DNA from: Acidimicrobiia bacterium
GTDB taxonomy: Bacteria > Actinomycetota > Acidimicrobiia > Spongiisociales > Spongiisociaceae
Assembly: GCA_011523635.1 (NCBI GenBank)
Contig: WTGI01000084.1
Location: forward strand, 1 to 64,000
Direction: 5' to 3'
DNA: 64,000 bases
Each line of letters opens with the position of its first letter. The first letter of the stretch is position 1. The notes under the pieces are model-generated. The model worked only from the letters and a program-made list of their open reading frames with translations, ran no database searches and had not been told where the DNA came from. A program made the translations under genes and the position numbers. Of this stretch, positions 18,093 through 27,728 are shown piece after piece.

Positions 18093-19733
18093 TCAGATCC
18101 CGAACTTCCTGCCCTCGAAGACGGTTCCCCAGATGGGGATGTCGCGGAGGGACTCGACACCGACCGTGTAGGGGTCTGCCTCGAGGATGGTGAAGTCTGC
18201 CCGCTTGCCCCAGCGCAGCGATCCGATCTGGTCGTCGAGCCCGAGTACGTACGCGGCGTTGGTGGTGATGGCCCGGATGGCGGCGTCGAGGGAGGCCCGC
18301 TCGTCGGGGCCCATCAGAGCGCCTGACTCCGTTAGCCGGTTGGCGGCGACCCAGGCGTTGTTCAGGGGTTTCGCGGGCGCCATCGGGAAGTCCGAGTGGA
18401 CGGCGAACCGCACTCCTGCTCGTTCCAGCGAGCCGAGTCTGGAGATCTGGGACGCCCGCTCGTGTCCGACCGTGTGGGCGGCGAAGGCCTCCGAGAGTTC
18501 GTAGACGTAGTAGGCGTTGACCGATGCCACGCCCCCGACCGCGGCGATGCGGTCGACCTGTTGCGAACTGGAGATGCCGAAGTGCTCGAAGGTGAAGCGA
18601 TGATCGAAGCGGGGGAGTTCCCGCTGCAGCTTCTCGAGGGTGGCCAGGGCCAGTTCCACGCCGAGGTCTCCGCTGCAATGGACATGGATCCTCAGTCCGG
18701 CATTCCAGAGGACCCTGGCGATCTCCTCGAACCTCTCCGGGGGCGTTATCCACTCGCCGTGGCGACCGTCGAGGTGTCCGGGGGGCTTGAGCATCAACAA
18801 CTCCGCAAAGAACCCGCCGTCGGCGAAGAGCTTAGCGTGGTCGCTGAACCGCAGGCGGTGGGTGTTCCGCTCCGGATACGCCAGCACGCGATCGAGGAAT
18901 TGCCGGTCGGTGCGCGCATCGCCGTCCGGTCCCGCCGTGTAGGGCATCAGCTGGATCCGGAACGGGGTGTCGGGCTGTTCCATCACCGCCAGCAGGTGAG
19001 ACCATTCCTCCTCGAGTCCGTAGAAGCCGAACGCGGCGTCGCCGATGGTCGTGTGTCCACCGCTGTGGATGACCTGGCGCATCCGGTCGAGCCCGCGGCG
19101 GAACCGCTCCGCTTCCAGGATGTAGCTACGGAGGTGGGCTAGCGCCATTTCCAGGCCCGTTTCGAAGAACTTCCCCGTCTCGAGGTCGATCTGGGGATGG
19201 CGGCGCGCAAGCGCCGGATCCAGGTCCATCCACCGCAGGCAGGCGTCGTTCACCACCAGCGAGTGGTAGCCGCGGTGCCAGACCACGATGGGACGAATTG
19301 TCGATACCTCGTTGAGGGCGCTCCGGTCGATGTCGCCGTGCCAGATCGGGTGATGGCCGAACGCGAACAACGGATCACCGGGCGCCAGGTCGGCGTTGAT
19401 CTCGACCAGGCGTGAGCGGAACTGCTGCTCGTCAGGTATGGGTCGAATGTCCTCCCAGGGGAGATCCCAACCCACCGCGGTCGTGAAGTGCATCGGCAAC
19501 AGGATGGCGGCCATGGAGGGATGGAGGTGGGGATCGATGAAGCCCGGCATGATGCACAGGTCTCTGAAGGTGTCGTCCACCTCGTGGCTGTGCGTTTCGA
19601 GCCACGGTCGCATCGTCTCGAGAGTCCCGACCTCGAGGATGCGCCCATCCCTCACCGCCACCGCTTCCGCCACCGGCAGGGACGGTTCCATCGTCCGCAC
19701 CGTTCGGGCGACAAACACAGTTACCTCAGCCAC
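18093..19733 (-). CDS. YtcJ-like amidohydrolase family protein
   Basis: 546 residues with the amidohydrolase 3 layout: N-terminal beta-sandwich strands, a metal-binding HxH in F-I-D-P-H-L-H-P (about residue 67), a large TIM-barrel with H-V-H-C-S-G-D and E-H-F-G motifs, an A-V-H-S-D-F-P segment carrying the late Asp, and a returning sandwich ending G-K-R-A-D-F-T-I-L. Members are metal-dependent hydrolases of amide-like bonds in N-acyl compounds or exoenzyme substrates; the substrate here cannot be told. The next gene on the same strand upstream is a broken amine oxidase, so both may belong to a catabolic pair. Confidence 0.82.
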   Translation of the reverse strand: MAEVTVFVARTVRTMEPSLPVAEAVAVRDGRILEVGTLETMRPWLETHSHEVDDTFRDLCIMPGFIDPHLHPSMAAILLPMHFTTAVGWDLPWEDIRPIPDEQQFRSRLVEINADLAPGDPLFAFGHHPIWHGDIDRSALNEVSTIRPIVVWHRGYHSLVVNDACLRWMDLDPALARRHPQIDLETGKFFETGLEMALAHLRSYILEAERFRRGLDRMRQVIHSGGHTTIGDAAFGFYGLEEEWSHLLAVMEQPDTPFRIQLMPYTAGPDGDARTDRQFLDRVLAYPERNTHRLRFSDHAKLFADGGFFAELLMLKPPGHLDGRHGEWITPPERFEEIARVLWNAGLRIHVHCSGDLGVELALATLEKLQRELPRFDHRFTFEHFGISSSQQVDRIAAVGGVASVNAYYVYELSEAFAAHTVGHERASQISRLGSLERAGVRFAVHSDFPMAPAKPLNNAWVAANRLTESGALMGPDERASLDAAIRAITTNAAYVLGLDDQIGSLRWGKRADFTILEADPYTVGVESLRDIPIWGTVFEGRKFGI

Positions 19734-19833
19734 GGAAGCCTCCCATGCCCTTCAGTTCCGCCAATCCGGAGAGCCTATTTCCTCGGGAGGGCCCGATCGA
19801 CGGGCACGCCAAGACCCGGGCGGGACGAACGGC

Positions 19834-21131
19834 CTAGTCCTCGCTTAGCCGTCGGCCGAGGGCGGCCGCGGTCTCGGCGCCGCTCTCGATGGCGCCGTCC
19901 ATGAACCCGGCCCAGCCCCGGGCCAGGTCCGATCCGGCGAAGTAGAGCCGGCCATGGGGGACCGGGAAGTCGGAGTAGTAGCGCGACAGCTGTCCCGGGC
20001 GGTAGGTCGTCCAGGTCCCCTTGGCGTACGGGTCGGTCGACCAGTTGTGGCCATCGCACATCCGCACGGTCGCTTCCGGGGCGAACTGGCGGATCGCCTG
20101 CTGTACCTGGGCTGGGTCGGTCCCGTCGATCGCCGAATCATCCTCGCCTATGCCCACCAGCAGCCGGCCTCCGTCGAGTTGGCCTGCTCCGAGACCCAGC
20201 AGAGCGGGCCGCCCCAGCCCGAAGCCATGAGGAACTCGGGTACGTCGTCGACCAGCGCATGCAGCTTCGCGGCATGACCTGCCAGCCCTTCTGCGGCGAA
20301 CGCTCTCTTGGGCGAGTCCGCCGGTAAGGGCAACCCGATGTCCTCCCAGGTGTTGACGGGCGTGGCCAGCAGGGCGAAGCGGGCCTTGTGAGTCTCACCG
20401 CCGGTCGTTATCCCCATGACATGGTCGCCCGCGTCGACGATCGAGGCGACCGGCGCCGAGAGCCCGATCTCAGCGCCGCCATCCTGGGCGAGGGCCTCGA
20501 CCAGGCTCGCCGTTCCCTGAGCGAACTTCGTCGCCGGTGCGTCGTCGAGCGTCCACGTCGTGTTGTCGTAGCCGGCCACCCAAGTGAGGACCTGCAGCGC
20601 CGACACCTCGGAGGGATCGCAGCCGAACGCGAACGCGGCCCACATCGAGAGGTACTCGCCGACGTAGAGCTGGTCGGAGAAGGGCGCTACCAACTCGGAG
20701 AAGGGAATGTCCAGATCGTGGAGGTCCGGGCTGTCGAGATCGGATCCGAACGTCACCCGGCGGGACTGGTCGACGATGTGATCGAGGGCCTTGTCCAGAT
20801 CGGGGCGAACGTCAAGGGGTACCGGCTGGTCGTGCCGCGCCAGGCTGCGACCGCCCAGCGATACCCGGAACTCCTGGCCGGCCGGGCTCAGGACGGTAGG
20901 AAGGGAGTAGCGCTGGATCTCCCGGGCGATGTTGAGCTGCGTGCCTTCGTCGAACCACGTGCCGCCCATCTCGGTGTGGTGGTCCGTGTCACCGAAGCGC
21001 TTCCACCATGTCCGCCCTCCGAGCCGGTCCCGTGCCTCGAGCACCAGAACCCGGTACCCGCCATGAGCCAGATCGCGGGCGGCTGTGAGGCCGGCGATGC
21101 CGCCACCGATAACGAGCACATCATGATGCAT
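19834..21131 (-). pseudogene. flavin-containing amine oxidase, interrupted by a frameshift
   Basis: From ATG 21131 (preceded by a GGAGG ribosome site) the first part encodes the FAD-binding N-terminus VLVIGGGIAGLTAARDL and an R-L-G-G-R-T-W motif typical of monoamine oxidases, and runs to a TAG at 20148. The remaining ~110 residues, including the FAD-contact motif Y-F-A-G-S-D-L and a G-F-M-D-G-A-I-E-S-G C-terminus, are in another frame ending at 19834. A single missing base near 20175-20178 would restore one 432-residue protein of normal length. The frame change is not at a recognisable slippery site. Genuine inactivation and a sequencing error are both possible. Confidence 0.75.
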
Positions 21132-21355
21132 GAAGTTCTCCCTCCACCCCGCGGTCGTGTCCGAAGCATACGGCAGCCATGCGACGATCGGCCGATGGCC
21201 GGCGGGGCAGTCGGATGGGCAGGTGATGTCTCTCGTGTGCGACTGCCGTCTCGCCGCGAGTCTCGGACCAGGTACGAGAGGCACGCGCCGCTCGGATGTA
21301 TCGGTATACGGGGGTACGCTGGGGTGGCGATGCGGCGATTGTGGACGGGTGGTTG

Positions 21356-22000
21356 ATGGTTGATCGGCGGATGGCCCGTCTCCGGGAGGAGTACGAGACG
21401 GAGGGGCTCTCCATAGGCGACGCCCACCCGGACCCGGTCCGCCAGTTCGACCGCTGGTTCAACGAGGCCGTCGACGCGGGTGTGCCGCAGGCCAATGCCA
21501 TGACGGTCGCCACCGCTGACGATCGCGGACACCCCTCGGCCCGGGTGGTCCTGCTCAAGGGGTACGACCGGTCCGGGTTCGTGTTCTACACCAACCTCGG
21601 GAGCCGCAAGTCGGAGGAGTTGACGGCCAACCCGCGGGCGGCCCTCTGTTTTCTCTGGCTGGAACTGCACCGCCAGGTCAGGATCGAGGGGCCGGCCGAG
21701 GCCGCCGGCGACACGGAGTCCGACGAGTATTTTGCTTCCCGTCCGCGTGGGGCTCGGATCGCGGCCGCAGCCTCCCCGCAGAGCCGGGTAATACCGGACC
21801 GGACCGCGCTCGAACGCCTGGTGGAGGCCAAGGAAGCCGATTTCGGGGATGGGGAGGTGCCCAGGCCTTCCGATTGGGGAGGGTGGAGGGTCCGACCCGA
21901 ACGGTTCGAGTTCTGGCAGGGCCGGCGCCACCGTCTCCATGACCGGGTCGTCTACCTCGCCGACCGCGACGGATGGCGACGGGTGCGGCTGGCCCCATGA
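21356..22000 (+). CDS. pdxH: pyridoxamine/pyridoxine 5'-phosphate oxidase
   Basis: 214 residues from ATG 21356 (in-frame alternatives at 21296 and 21371). FMN-binding motifs of PdxH are seen: A-R-V-V-L-L-K-G, F-V-F-Y-T-N-L-G-S-R-K, a Q-V-R-I-E-G segment, the S-P-Q-S substrate-loop motif and the C-terminal W-R-V-R-P-E-R-F-E-F-W-Q-G with R-L-H-D-R. It oxidises PNP or PMP to pyridoxal 5'-phosphate, the cofactor of the two class III aminotransferases in this window. The stop overlaps the next start as ATGA. Confidence 0.92.
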   Translation: MVDRRMARLREEYETEGLSIGDAHPDPVRQFDRWFNEAVDAGVPQANAMTVATADDRGHPSARVVLLKGYDRSGFVFYTNLGSRKSEELTANPRAALCFLWLELHRQVRIEGPAEAAGDTESDEYFASRPRGARIAAAASPQSRVIPDRTALERLVEAKEADFGDGEVPRPSDWGGWRVRPERFEFWQGRRHRLHDRVVYLADRDGWRRVRLAP

Positions 22001-22410
22001 TCGCCGCCGATGCCCGCCTCCGGCCGGCGATGGCCAGGGCGATGATCGCCCATGCCGCCGAAGCCAGCCCACGGGAGGCATGCGGCCTGATCGTGTATGA
22101 CGGCGCCGGGTGTCCGGTGCGGCTCTATCCCACCACCAACGTCCACTCCGATCCCGATCGCTTCGAACTGGACCCGGTCGAGCACTTCAGTGTGCTGCGG
22201 GAGGCGGACGAGCATGGGTGGCGGATCGGCGCGGTCTACCACTCCCATCCTCGGGGTCCGGCCCGACCGTCCGCTACGGACCTGGCCGCAGGGATCGATC
22301 CGGAATGGATATCGTTCGTCATCGGACGGAATCGGGCCGCCAAGTGGGTCATCGGGGCCTACAAGATGGCGGACGGGCACGTTATCCCACTGGGCAAAGT
22401 ACCTTCCTGA
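21997..22410 (+). CDS. JAB1/MPN (Mov34) family metallopeptidase, M67
   Basis: 137 residues from the ATG overlapping the pdxH stop. The JAMM zinc motif is complete: an upstream Glu in E-A-C-G-L-I and the H-S-H-P-x6-S-x2-D signature (YHSHPRGPARPSATD). Prokaryotic JAB proteins often trim the C-terminus of ubiquitin-like sulfur carriers such as MoaD/ThiS family proteins used in cysteine or thiamine biosynthesis. In many actinobacteria a ThiS-like carrier and cysteine synthase follow; here they do not, so the substrate is open. Confidence 0.85.
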   Translation: MIAADARLRPAMARAMIAHAAEASPREACGLIVYDGAGCPVRLYPTTNVHSDPDRFELDPVEHFSVLREADEHGWRIGAVYHSHPRGPARPSATDLAAGIDPEWISFVIGRNRAAKWVIGAYKMADGHVIPLGKVPS

Positions 22411-22450
22411 CCGGGCATAATGCGCCGCGCCGCGGCCGTGATCGACCAAG

Positions 22451-23377
22451 ATGAGCACCATGCCGGCGACCTCGAAGGACTTCACGGGCCACGAGCCCGA
22501 TCCGGCCGGATGGTGGGATGACGATCTGGCCGCGTACCTCTCCCGTCTCGAGAGCCAGCGGGGGTTGTCGGAACACACGGTGGCCGCCTACCGGGGTGAT
22601 CTCAGCCAGTTCTTCCGCCATGCCGAGAGCCTGGGCATCGACTCTGCAGCCGGTATCGACCGCACCTCGATCCGGATGTTCCTCGCCCACCTCGACGGCG
22701 AGGGTTACGCCCGACGCTCGGTTGCCCGCAAGATCTCCTCCATCCGGGCGTTCCTTTCGGATGCGGTCCGGCGAGGCGTCCTCAGCGCCAACCCGGCCGA
22801 CGGTATCGCCCGTCCCAAGTCGCGCCGGACCCTTCCCAAGGCCCTCACCCAGCGGGCCGCAACCTCGCTCCTCGAGGCGATCGAAGGGGACGATCCGAAA
22901 TCACTGCGAGACCGGGCGGTACTTGAGACCCTCTATGCCACGGGCTTGCGCGTGTCCGAGCTGGCCTCCCTCACCATGGACGGGACGGTCGGGCTGGATC
23001 GGTTGGTGGTAGCGGGGAAGGGCGGGCGCCATAGGGTGATCCCGCTGGGGGCGGAGGCCCGTATCGCCATCGAACGCTACGTGCGGGCGGGCCGGCCCCT
23101 CCTTCTGGGCGAGCGTCCCACGGACGCCCTGTGGGTTGGCGCCAGGGGAGTGCCCATGAGCCCTCGAACACTTCGTCGGATGGTGCGGGACCGGGCGGGC
23201 ACGTTTCCCCACGCCCTCCGCCACTCCTTCGCCACCCACCTTCTCGAACGGGGGGCCGATCTGACCTCTGTCCAGCAACTGCTCGGACATGTCGAGTTGG
23301 GGACCACCCAGGTCTACACCTCGGTCACCCGCCATCACATGAGGGCCACGTACGAACGTAGCCACCCCCGAGCATAG
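22451..23377 (+). CDS. xerC: tyrosine recombinase XerC
   Basis: 308 residues. N-terminal SAM-like core-binding domain (about 25-110) and C-terminal catalytic domain with the full set of active-site residues: Arg in ATGLRVSEL, Lys in A-G-K-G-G-R-H-R, H-x2-R in [12 protein letters not shown], His in [13 protein letters not shown] and the nucleophile Tyr in V-Y-T-S-V. The partner XerD is not in the window. Assignment to XerC rather than XerD rests on the position before rpsB, the usual actinobacterial place for xerC. The TAG stop lies at the start of a heptanucleotide array. Confidence 0.88.
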   Translation: MSTMPATSKDFTGHEPDPAGWWDDDLAAYLSRLESQRGLSEHTVAAYRGDLSQFFRHAESLGIDSAAGIDRTSIRMFLAHLDGEGYARRSVARKISSIRAFLSDAVRRGVLSANPADGIARPKSRRTLPKALTQRAATSLLEAIEGDDPKSLRDRAVLETLYATGLRVSELASLTMDGTVGLDRLVVAGKGGRHRVIPLGAEARIAIERYVRAGRPLLLGERPTDALWVGARGVPMSPRTLRRMVRDRAGTFPHALRHSFATHLLERGADLTSVQQLLGHVELGTTQVYTSVTRHHMRATYERSHPRA

Positions 23378-23474
23378 TTTCTAGTTGTTAGTTTGTAGGT
23401 AGTTGATAGCGACTAACTAATAACAACGGACGACTAGCAACTAGCAGCTAGCAACTAGCAACCAGCAACTAGTA
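23374..23474. repeat. heptanucleotide array (inverted arms), locus b
   Basis: The clearest array. The left arm has units such as ATAGTTT, CTAGTTG, TTAGTTT, GTAGTTG and ATAGCGA; the right arm has CTAGCAA, CTAGCAG, CTAGCAA, CTAGCAA, CCAGCAA and CTAGTAT, reverse complements of the same consensus. The arms face each other, so the RNA or a cruciform could fold into an imperfect hairpin. It begins at the xerC stop codon and ends before the rpsB leader. Confidence 0.85.
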
Positions 23475-23613
23475 TCGAGCCGATTACGCACGTTCACTAC
23501 GGCCTCCCGCGGTCGGGCCAACCAGCTCGGGGAGGTTCGGAAGGCGCCCGGGCAGCCAGCGCGGCGCATCCGAGAAGGGTGGGCGGAGGAAAAACCGAAC
23601 AGAGGAGGCATTG

Positions 23614-24345
23614 TTGTCTGCCGTCACCATGAAGCAGCTGCTCGAGGCCGGAGTCCACTTCGGCCACCAGACCCGGCGCTGGAATCCCAAGATGGCCCCG
23701 TACATCTTCGGAGAGCGCAACGGGATCCACATCATCGACCTGCGCCGGACGCTCGAGGAGGTCCAGAGGGCGCACGCCTTCGTCCAGGACGTGGTCGCCG
23801 AGGGCGGCGGCGTCCTGTTCGTCGGCACCAAGAAGCAGGCCCGGTCCGCCATCGAGGAAGCCGCCCAGCGGGTCGACATGCCGTACGTGAGCTTTCGCTG
23901 GCTGGGTGGCATGCTCACCAACTTCAAGACCATCAACCAGCGCATCTTCTACATGAAGGAGCTGGCAGCCATGGAGACGTCGGGCGATATGGAGCAGCTA
24001 CCGAAGAAGGAACGCCTCCGCCTGCGCCGCGAGTACGCCCATCTCGAGCGGACCCTCGGCGGGGTGGCGGACATGGGCGGGACACCGTCGGCCGTCTTCG
24101 TGGTCGATCTGAACACCGAACACATCGCGGTGCGGGAGGCGGTGAGGTTGAAGATACCCGTCATCGCGCTGGTCGACTCCAACTGCAACCCCGACGACAT
24201 CGATTTCGTCATTCCCGGCAACGACGACGCCATCCGGTCGGCCTCTCTCATCGCTTCGGCGATCGCTGACGCCTGCGTGGCCGGGAAGGAGCAGGCTCTC
24301 GCCGCCGCCGAGGGCAAGACCGAGGAGGACGGCGCCGACAGCTAA
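23614..24345 (+). CDS. rpsB: 30S ribosomal protein S2
   Basis: About 243 residues. The start is read as TTG 23614: AGGAGG at 23603-23608 is five bases away, and the resulting N-terminus [18 protein letters not shown] aligns without gap to the usual S2 start; TTG 23611 is too close to the ribosome site. Hallmarks are [20 protein letters not shown] and [10 protein letters not shown] short acidic tail ends the protein. It forms an operon with tsf, 74 bases downstream. Confidence 0.96.
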   Translation: MSAVTMKQLLEAGVHFGHQTRRWNPKMAPYIFGERNGIHIIDLRRTLEEVQRAHAFVQDVVAEGGGVLFVGTKKQARSAIEEAAQRVDMPYVSFRWLGGMLTNFKTINQRIFYMKELAAMETSGDMEQLPKKERLRLRREYAHLERTLGGVADMGGTPSAVFVVDLNTEHIAVREAVRLKIPVIALVDSNCNPDDIDFVIPGNDDAIRSASLIASAIADACVAGKEQALAAAEGKTEEDGADS

Positions 24346-24419
24346 CGCCGTCACTGCGGACCAGACAGACACCAAGCCATGAACCACCAACAGGAACCTG
24401 AATCGAAGGACGAATAAAG

Positions 24420-25040
24420 ATGCCACAGTTCACAGCCAAGGACGTACAGGCTCTGCGCAAGGCCACCGGGGTCGGCATGATGGACGCCAAGAAGGCCCTG
24501 GTGGAGTGCGACGGGGACATGGACAGGGCCAAGGACCTACTCCGGGAGAAAGGTCTGGCCGACGCCAAGAAGCGGGCCGGGCGGGACGCCAACGAGGGCA
24601 CCGTCGGCTTCTACGTGCACCAGCCCTCCGGTTACCCCACCGTCGGGGTGATCGTGGAGCTGGCGTCGGAGACCGACTTCGTCGCCAAGAGCGACCGGTT
24701 CCAGAAGATGGCCCACGACGTGGCCATGCATATCGCCGCCGCCCAGCCCAAGTGGGTGCGGACCGAGGACGTACCCGGAGAGTTGGTCGACAGGGAGAAG
24801 GAGCTGATCGCCAGGGAGGCGTTGGCCTCGGGCAAGCCCGAGCGGATCGTGGAGCGAATCGTGGAGGGGCGGATCAATTCCTTCTACAAAGACAACGTGC
24901 TCTACGAGCAGGAGTATATCAGGACCGATCAGTACGAAGGCAAGGTCGGGGACATGGTGACCGAACTGGCCGCGTCCATGGGTGAGAACATCGGTGTCCG
25001 GCGGTTCGCCCGCCTGGCCGTGGGTGAGCAGGACACCTAG
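24420..25040 (+). CDS. tsf: elongation factor Ts
   Basis: 206 residues, the short type of EF-Ts. UBA-like N-terminus with L-R-K-A-T-G-V-G-M-M-D-A-K-K-A-L, the EF-Tu contact motif S-E-T-D-F-V-A-K-S and a single core subdomain followed by the conserved V-x2-L-A-A-S-M-G-E-N-I. It exchanges GDP for GTP on EF-Tu. Gene order rpsB-tsf is conserved; pyrH and frr, which usually follow directly, here come after an inserted phosphotriesterase/aminotransferase pair. Confidence 0.96.
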   Translation: MPQFTAKDVQALRKATGVGMMDAKKALVECDGDMDRAKDLLREKGLADAKKRAGRDANEGTVGFYVHQPSGYPTVGVIVELASETDFVAKSDRFQKMAHDVAMHIAAAQPKWVRTEDVPGELVDREKELIAREALASGKPERIVERIVEGRINSFYKDNVLYEQEYIRTDQYEGKVGDMVTELAASMGENIGVRRFARLAVGEQDT

Positions 25041-25059
25041 CGAAGTACGTCGGTGGTGA

Positions 25060-26082
25060 TCATCCGGTGAGAACCCGCCTGGTGTTCTCGATCATGAACC
25101 GGTCCAGGAGCGCGGTGTCCAGGCCCAACGCTTCGATCATCCCGGGAACCACCGAGCGCAGGTAGCCGTAGCCGAATCCCCCGTAGGCGGTCAGCTGCAG
25201 CCGGGTGCAAACGTCGTGGCTTACCAGCAGTTGCCCGGCGTAGCCCTCGTCCGCCAGCCGGCTGAGAGCGGCCAGCCTTTGCGGGTCGGTGGGGAAGTGC
25301 AGGAACCACCCGTGCGGCCACCACGTGCTCCCGAAGAAGTCGAACTCCACGTTGATGCCGCGCGCCAGGGCCCGCCGGTGCCAGGTCAGATCCCGGATGT
25401 CGAAGTCCATGTGGCAGAACACCACCCGTTCCCAGTCGGGCTCGGTCCGGCCGAGCACTTCGAGAGCGTGCTCGGCGAGCGGCACCTCCGTGAGATGCAC
25501 GAACAACGGTGCGCCGGTAGTCCGATGGGCTATGACGGCCGCTTCCAGGGTCTTGAGTTCTCCCGGATGGACCGGGGAGAACAGGCCGATCTCGCCGATC
25601 ACACCGGCCCGGATTCCGGTCTCGCCGATGCCTTCCGTCAGATCGCGGATCATCGGCTCGGCGATGGCCTCCGGCGGCGAGTCGTCGATCAGGCGTCGCG
25701 TCGCGGGCCGCTGCTGGAGGCGCACGTAATGGCCGGTACCGCAAATGATGTTGATCCCGGCCGCTTCGGAGATCCGGGCCAACCCGGCCGGGTCCCGACT
25801 CAGCTCGGGTGGGGTCAGGTCCACGATGGTGTCCACTCCCGCCTGTCGAGCCTTCGCCAGTTCGCCCACCGGATCGGAGGACTCGTCAAGGGTGATCGTG
25901 TTGACGTTGCGCATCATGTCGTTGCGCAGCACCCCGAGCTGGTCCATCGTGATCGGGCGGGTCGCCTCCGGGCCCGTGGCCGGGAATGCGTAGGCCATGG
26001 AGATGAGCACATGCTCGTGGGGCAGCGTGACGCCCAGTTCCGAGCCCTCGATCGGACCCCTCACGGTCATCACCTGCGTCAT
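25060..26082 (-). CDS. phosphotriesterase (aryldialkylphosphatase-related) family hydrolase
   Basis: 340 residues. The binuclear metal site of the family is visible: HxH in L-P-H-E-H near residue 23, a Glu in GVIGEIGL where classical phosphotriesterases carry a carboxylated Lys, His in L-F-V-H-L, His in V-F-C-H-M-D and the Asp in L-L-V-S-H-D. The Glu bridge is typical of the phosphotriesterase-homology group, whose natural substrates are mostly unknown (lactones and esters in characterised relatives). It is divergent from a class III aminotransferase, with ~100 bases of shared regulatory space, and interrupts the usual rpsB-tsf-pyrH-frr run. Confidence 0.82.
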   Translation of the reverse strand: MTQVMTVRGPIEGSELGVTLPHEHVLISMAYAFPATGPEATRPITMDQLGVLRNDMMRNVNTITLDESSDPVGELAKARQAGVDTIVDLTPPELSRDPAGLARISEAAGINIICGTGHYVRLQQRPATRRLIDDSPPEAIAEPMIRDLTEGIGETGIRAGVIGEIGLFSPVHPGELKTLEAAVIAHRTTGAPLFVHLTEVPLAEHALEVLGRTEPDWERVVFCHMDFDIRDLTWHRRALARGINVEFDFFGSTWWPHGWFLHFPTDPQRLAALSRLADEGYAGQLLVSHDVCTRLQLTAYGGFGYGYLRSVVPGMIEALGLDTALLDRFMIENTRRVLTG

Positions 26083-26182
26083 CGACCGCCCAGTCTACGA
26101 GGCATTGCGCACCGGCCAGGAGGATGCACGGATAGGCTGTCGCGAGACCTCGCACCAAAGGCGAACATCCGGGAAGGGTGAT

Positions 26183-27448
26183 ATGACCAGTTTCTGGCAC
26201 GGGTACGCCGACATGAGCCTCGTCCCCGGCAACGAGATCGTGATGAGCCGGGGAGAGGGGGTCTGGATCCATGACACGAACGGCAACCGTTACCTGGACG
26301 CCACGGCCTCCCTCTGGTACTGCAACGTAGGGCACGGTCGCACGGAGATCGCCGAGGCGGTGGCCCGCCAGGTCGCCGATCTGGCCGGCTATTCGACGTT
26401 CGGTTTCACCACCACCCCGCCCACCAGGGAGTTGGCCGACCGGCTGGTGGCGATGGCGCCCATCGACGATGCGGTGGTGTTCATGACCACAGGCGGCAGC
26501 GACGCCATCGAGACCGCCGCCAAACTGATCCGCCGCTACTGGAACGCAGTGGGCCGTCCCGAGAAGCGGATCATCGTGGCCCGAGAGCTGAGCTACCACG
26601 GGATGAACGCCTGGGGTACCGAACTCGGCGGGCTTCCGTCCAACAGCGAGGGCTACGGGGGGCCGCTGGTACCGCATGTGGTCCACGTTCCCACGCATGA
26701 CACATCGGCGGTCGCCGACCTGTTCGAGCGCGAGGGCGGGCGGATCGCCGCCTTCGTGGGTGAGCCGGTGATCGGGTCGGGAGGAGTGGTTCCGCCGGCC
26801 GACGGCTACTGGCCCGAGATCGAGCGGCTGTGCCGTGCTCACGACGTACTGCTGGTGGCCGACGAGGTGATCACCGGATTCGGCCGGGTGGGGCGGGACT
26901 TCGGCGCCCAGCACTACGGGTTCACCCCTGATGTGATCGCATTCGCCAAGGGTGTCACGTCCGGCTACGCGCCCCTGGGCGGGATCCTGGTTTCTCCCCG
27001 GGTACGGGAGCCCTTCTGGAGCGGTCAAGCCATGTTCCGCCACGGATATACCTACTCGGGCCACGCCGCATCCTGCTCGGCCGCCCTGGCCAATCTCGAC
27101 ATCCTCGAGCGGGAGGGCCTGGTGGCGAGGGTCGCCGAACTGGATCCGATCCTCGCTTCGGGTGTGCGGCGCCTGGAGAGCCATCCTGTGGTCGACTCGA
27201 CTCGTGCAGCCGGCCTGCTGGCCGCGGTGGTGCTCTCGGAAGACGCCTTGGAGGAGGATCCGGGCCTGCTCGACGCCGTGGTACGCGCCGCTCTCGAGCG
27301 GGGGATCATCACGATCGGCCTGCGGGGGGCCTACGGCGTCCTCCAGATATCCCCGCCGTTCGTGATAACAGAGTCGGAGATCGACCACATGCTGAGCGGC
27401 CTGGCCGATGCCGTAGCCGAAGTCGCGACCGAGCGGGGGTTCGGCTAG
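26183..27448 (+). CDS. class III pyridoxal-phosphate aminotransferase
   Basis: 421 residues from ATG 26183. Fold-type I features: T-G-G-S-D-A-I-E-T-A phosphate-binding region, D-E-V-I-T-G-F-G-R-V-G cofactor Asp, and the Schiff-base Lys in F-A-K-G-V-T-S-G-Y. The N-terminal F-W-H-G-Y-A-D and the R-G-E-G-V-W-I-H-D region resemble omega-amino acid:pyruvate or diamine aminotransferases. The donor substrate cannot be named. Its last codon and the TAG stop form the outer end of the inverted repeat at 27445. A similar phosphotriesterase-aminotransferase pairing recurs at 61018-63257. Confidence 0.85.
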   Translation: MTSFWHGYADMSLVPGNEIVMSRGEGVWIHDTNGNRYLDATASLWYCNVGHGRTEIAEAVARQVADLAGYSTFGFTTTPPTRELADRLVAMAPIDDAVVFMTTGGSDAIETAAKLIRRYWNAVGRPEKRIIVARELSYHGMNAWGTELGGLPSNSEGYGGPLVPHVVHVPTHDTSAVADLFEREGGRIAAFVGEPVIGSGGVVPPADGYWPEIERLCRAHDVLLVADEVITGFGRVGRDFGAQHYGFTPDVIAFAKGVTSGYAPLGGILVSPRVREPFWSGQAMFRHGYTYSGHAASCSAALANLDILEREGLVARVAELDPILASGVRRLESHPVVDSTRAAGLLAAVVLSEDALEEDPGLLDAVVRAALERGIITIGLRGAYGVLQISPPFVITESEIDHMLSGLADAVAEVATERGFG

Positions 27449-27613
27449 TGGTCTGTCTGCGAAACAACCGGGTGCTCTGGCGGCCATCGGCGTCCCGTCG
27501 CTGCGTTCCGCTTCCTCAACGTACCGCTGCGGGTACGCCTTCGTCAGCGGGCCTTGCGAGGAACACCGCTGCCGACGCCATACCACACCGCCATTCCACA
27601 GACAGACCACTAG
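27445..27613. mobile_element. 169-bp MITE-like element with perfect 15-bp inverted ends
   Basis: CTAGTGGTCTGTCTG (27445-27459) and its exact reverse complement (27599-27613) enclose 139 bases; partial complementarity continues inward. An internal hairpin CGTACC/GGTACG with six-base loop lies at 27520-27537. No open frame of interest is inside. The stop codon of the aminotransferase is part of the left end. A non-autonomous transposable element or a large structured 3' region are the two readings. Confidence 0.6.
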
Positions 27614-27728
27614 GTCGGGTATTTTCGGTCTGTTCCGGGCGGGGCTCGCCTGTGGCAAACTACAGCGTGTGAAAGTTGATTCCCGCAGCGCCAACCCCCT
27701 CGTTCCGGGGTTCCCGGGTTCCCTCTAG

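Noticed and set aside
20148-20178. Amine oxidase break read as another selenocysteine or programmed frameshift site
   Set aside because: The stop is TAG, the two parts are in different frames, and there is no slippery heptamer or internal ribosome site.
25886-27694. 602-codon minus-strand frame opposite the aminotransferase
   Set aside because: Antisense shadow; covers the aminotransferase and the MITE-like element and shows no recognisable protein.
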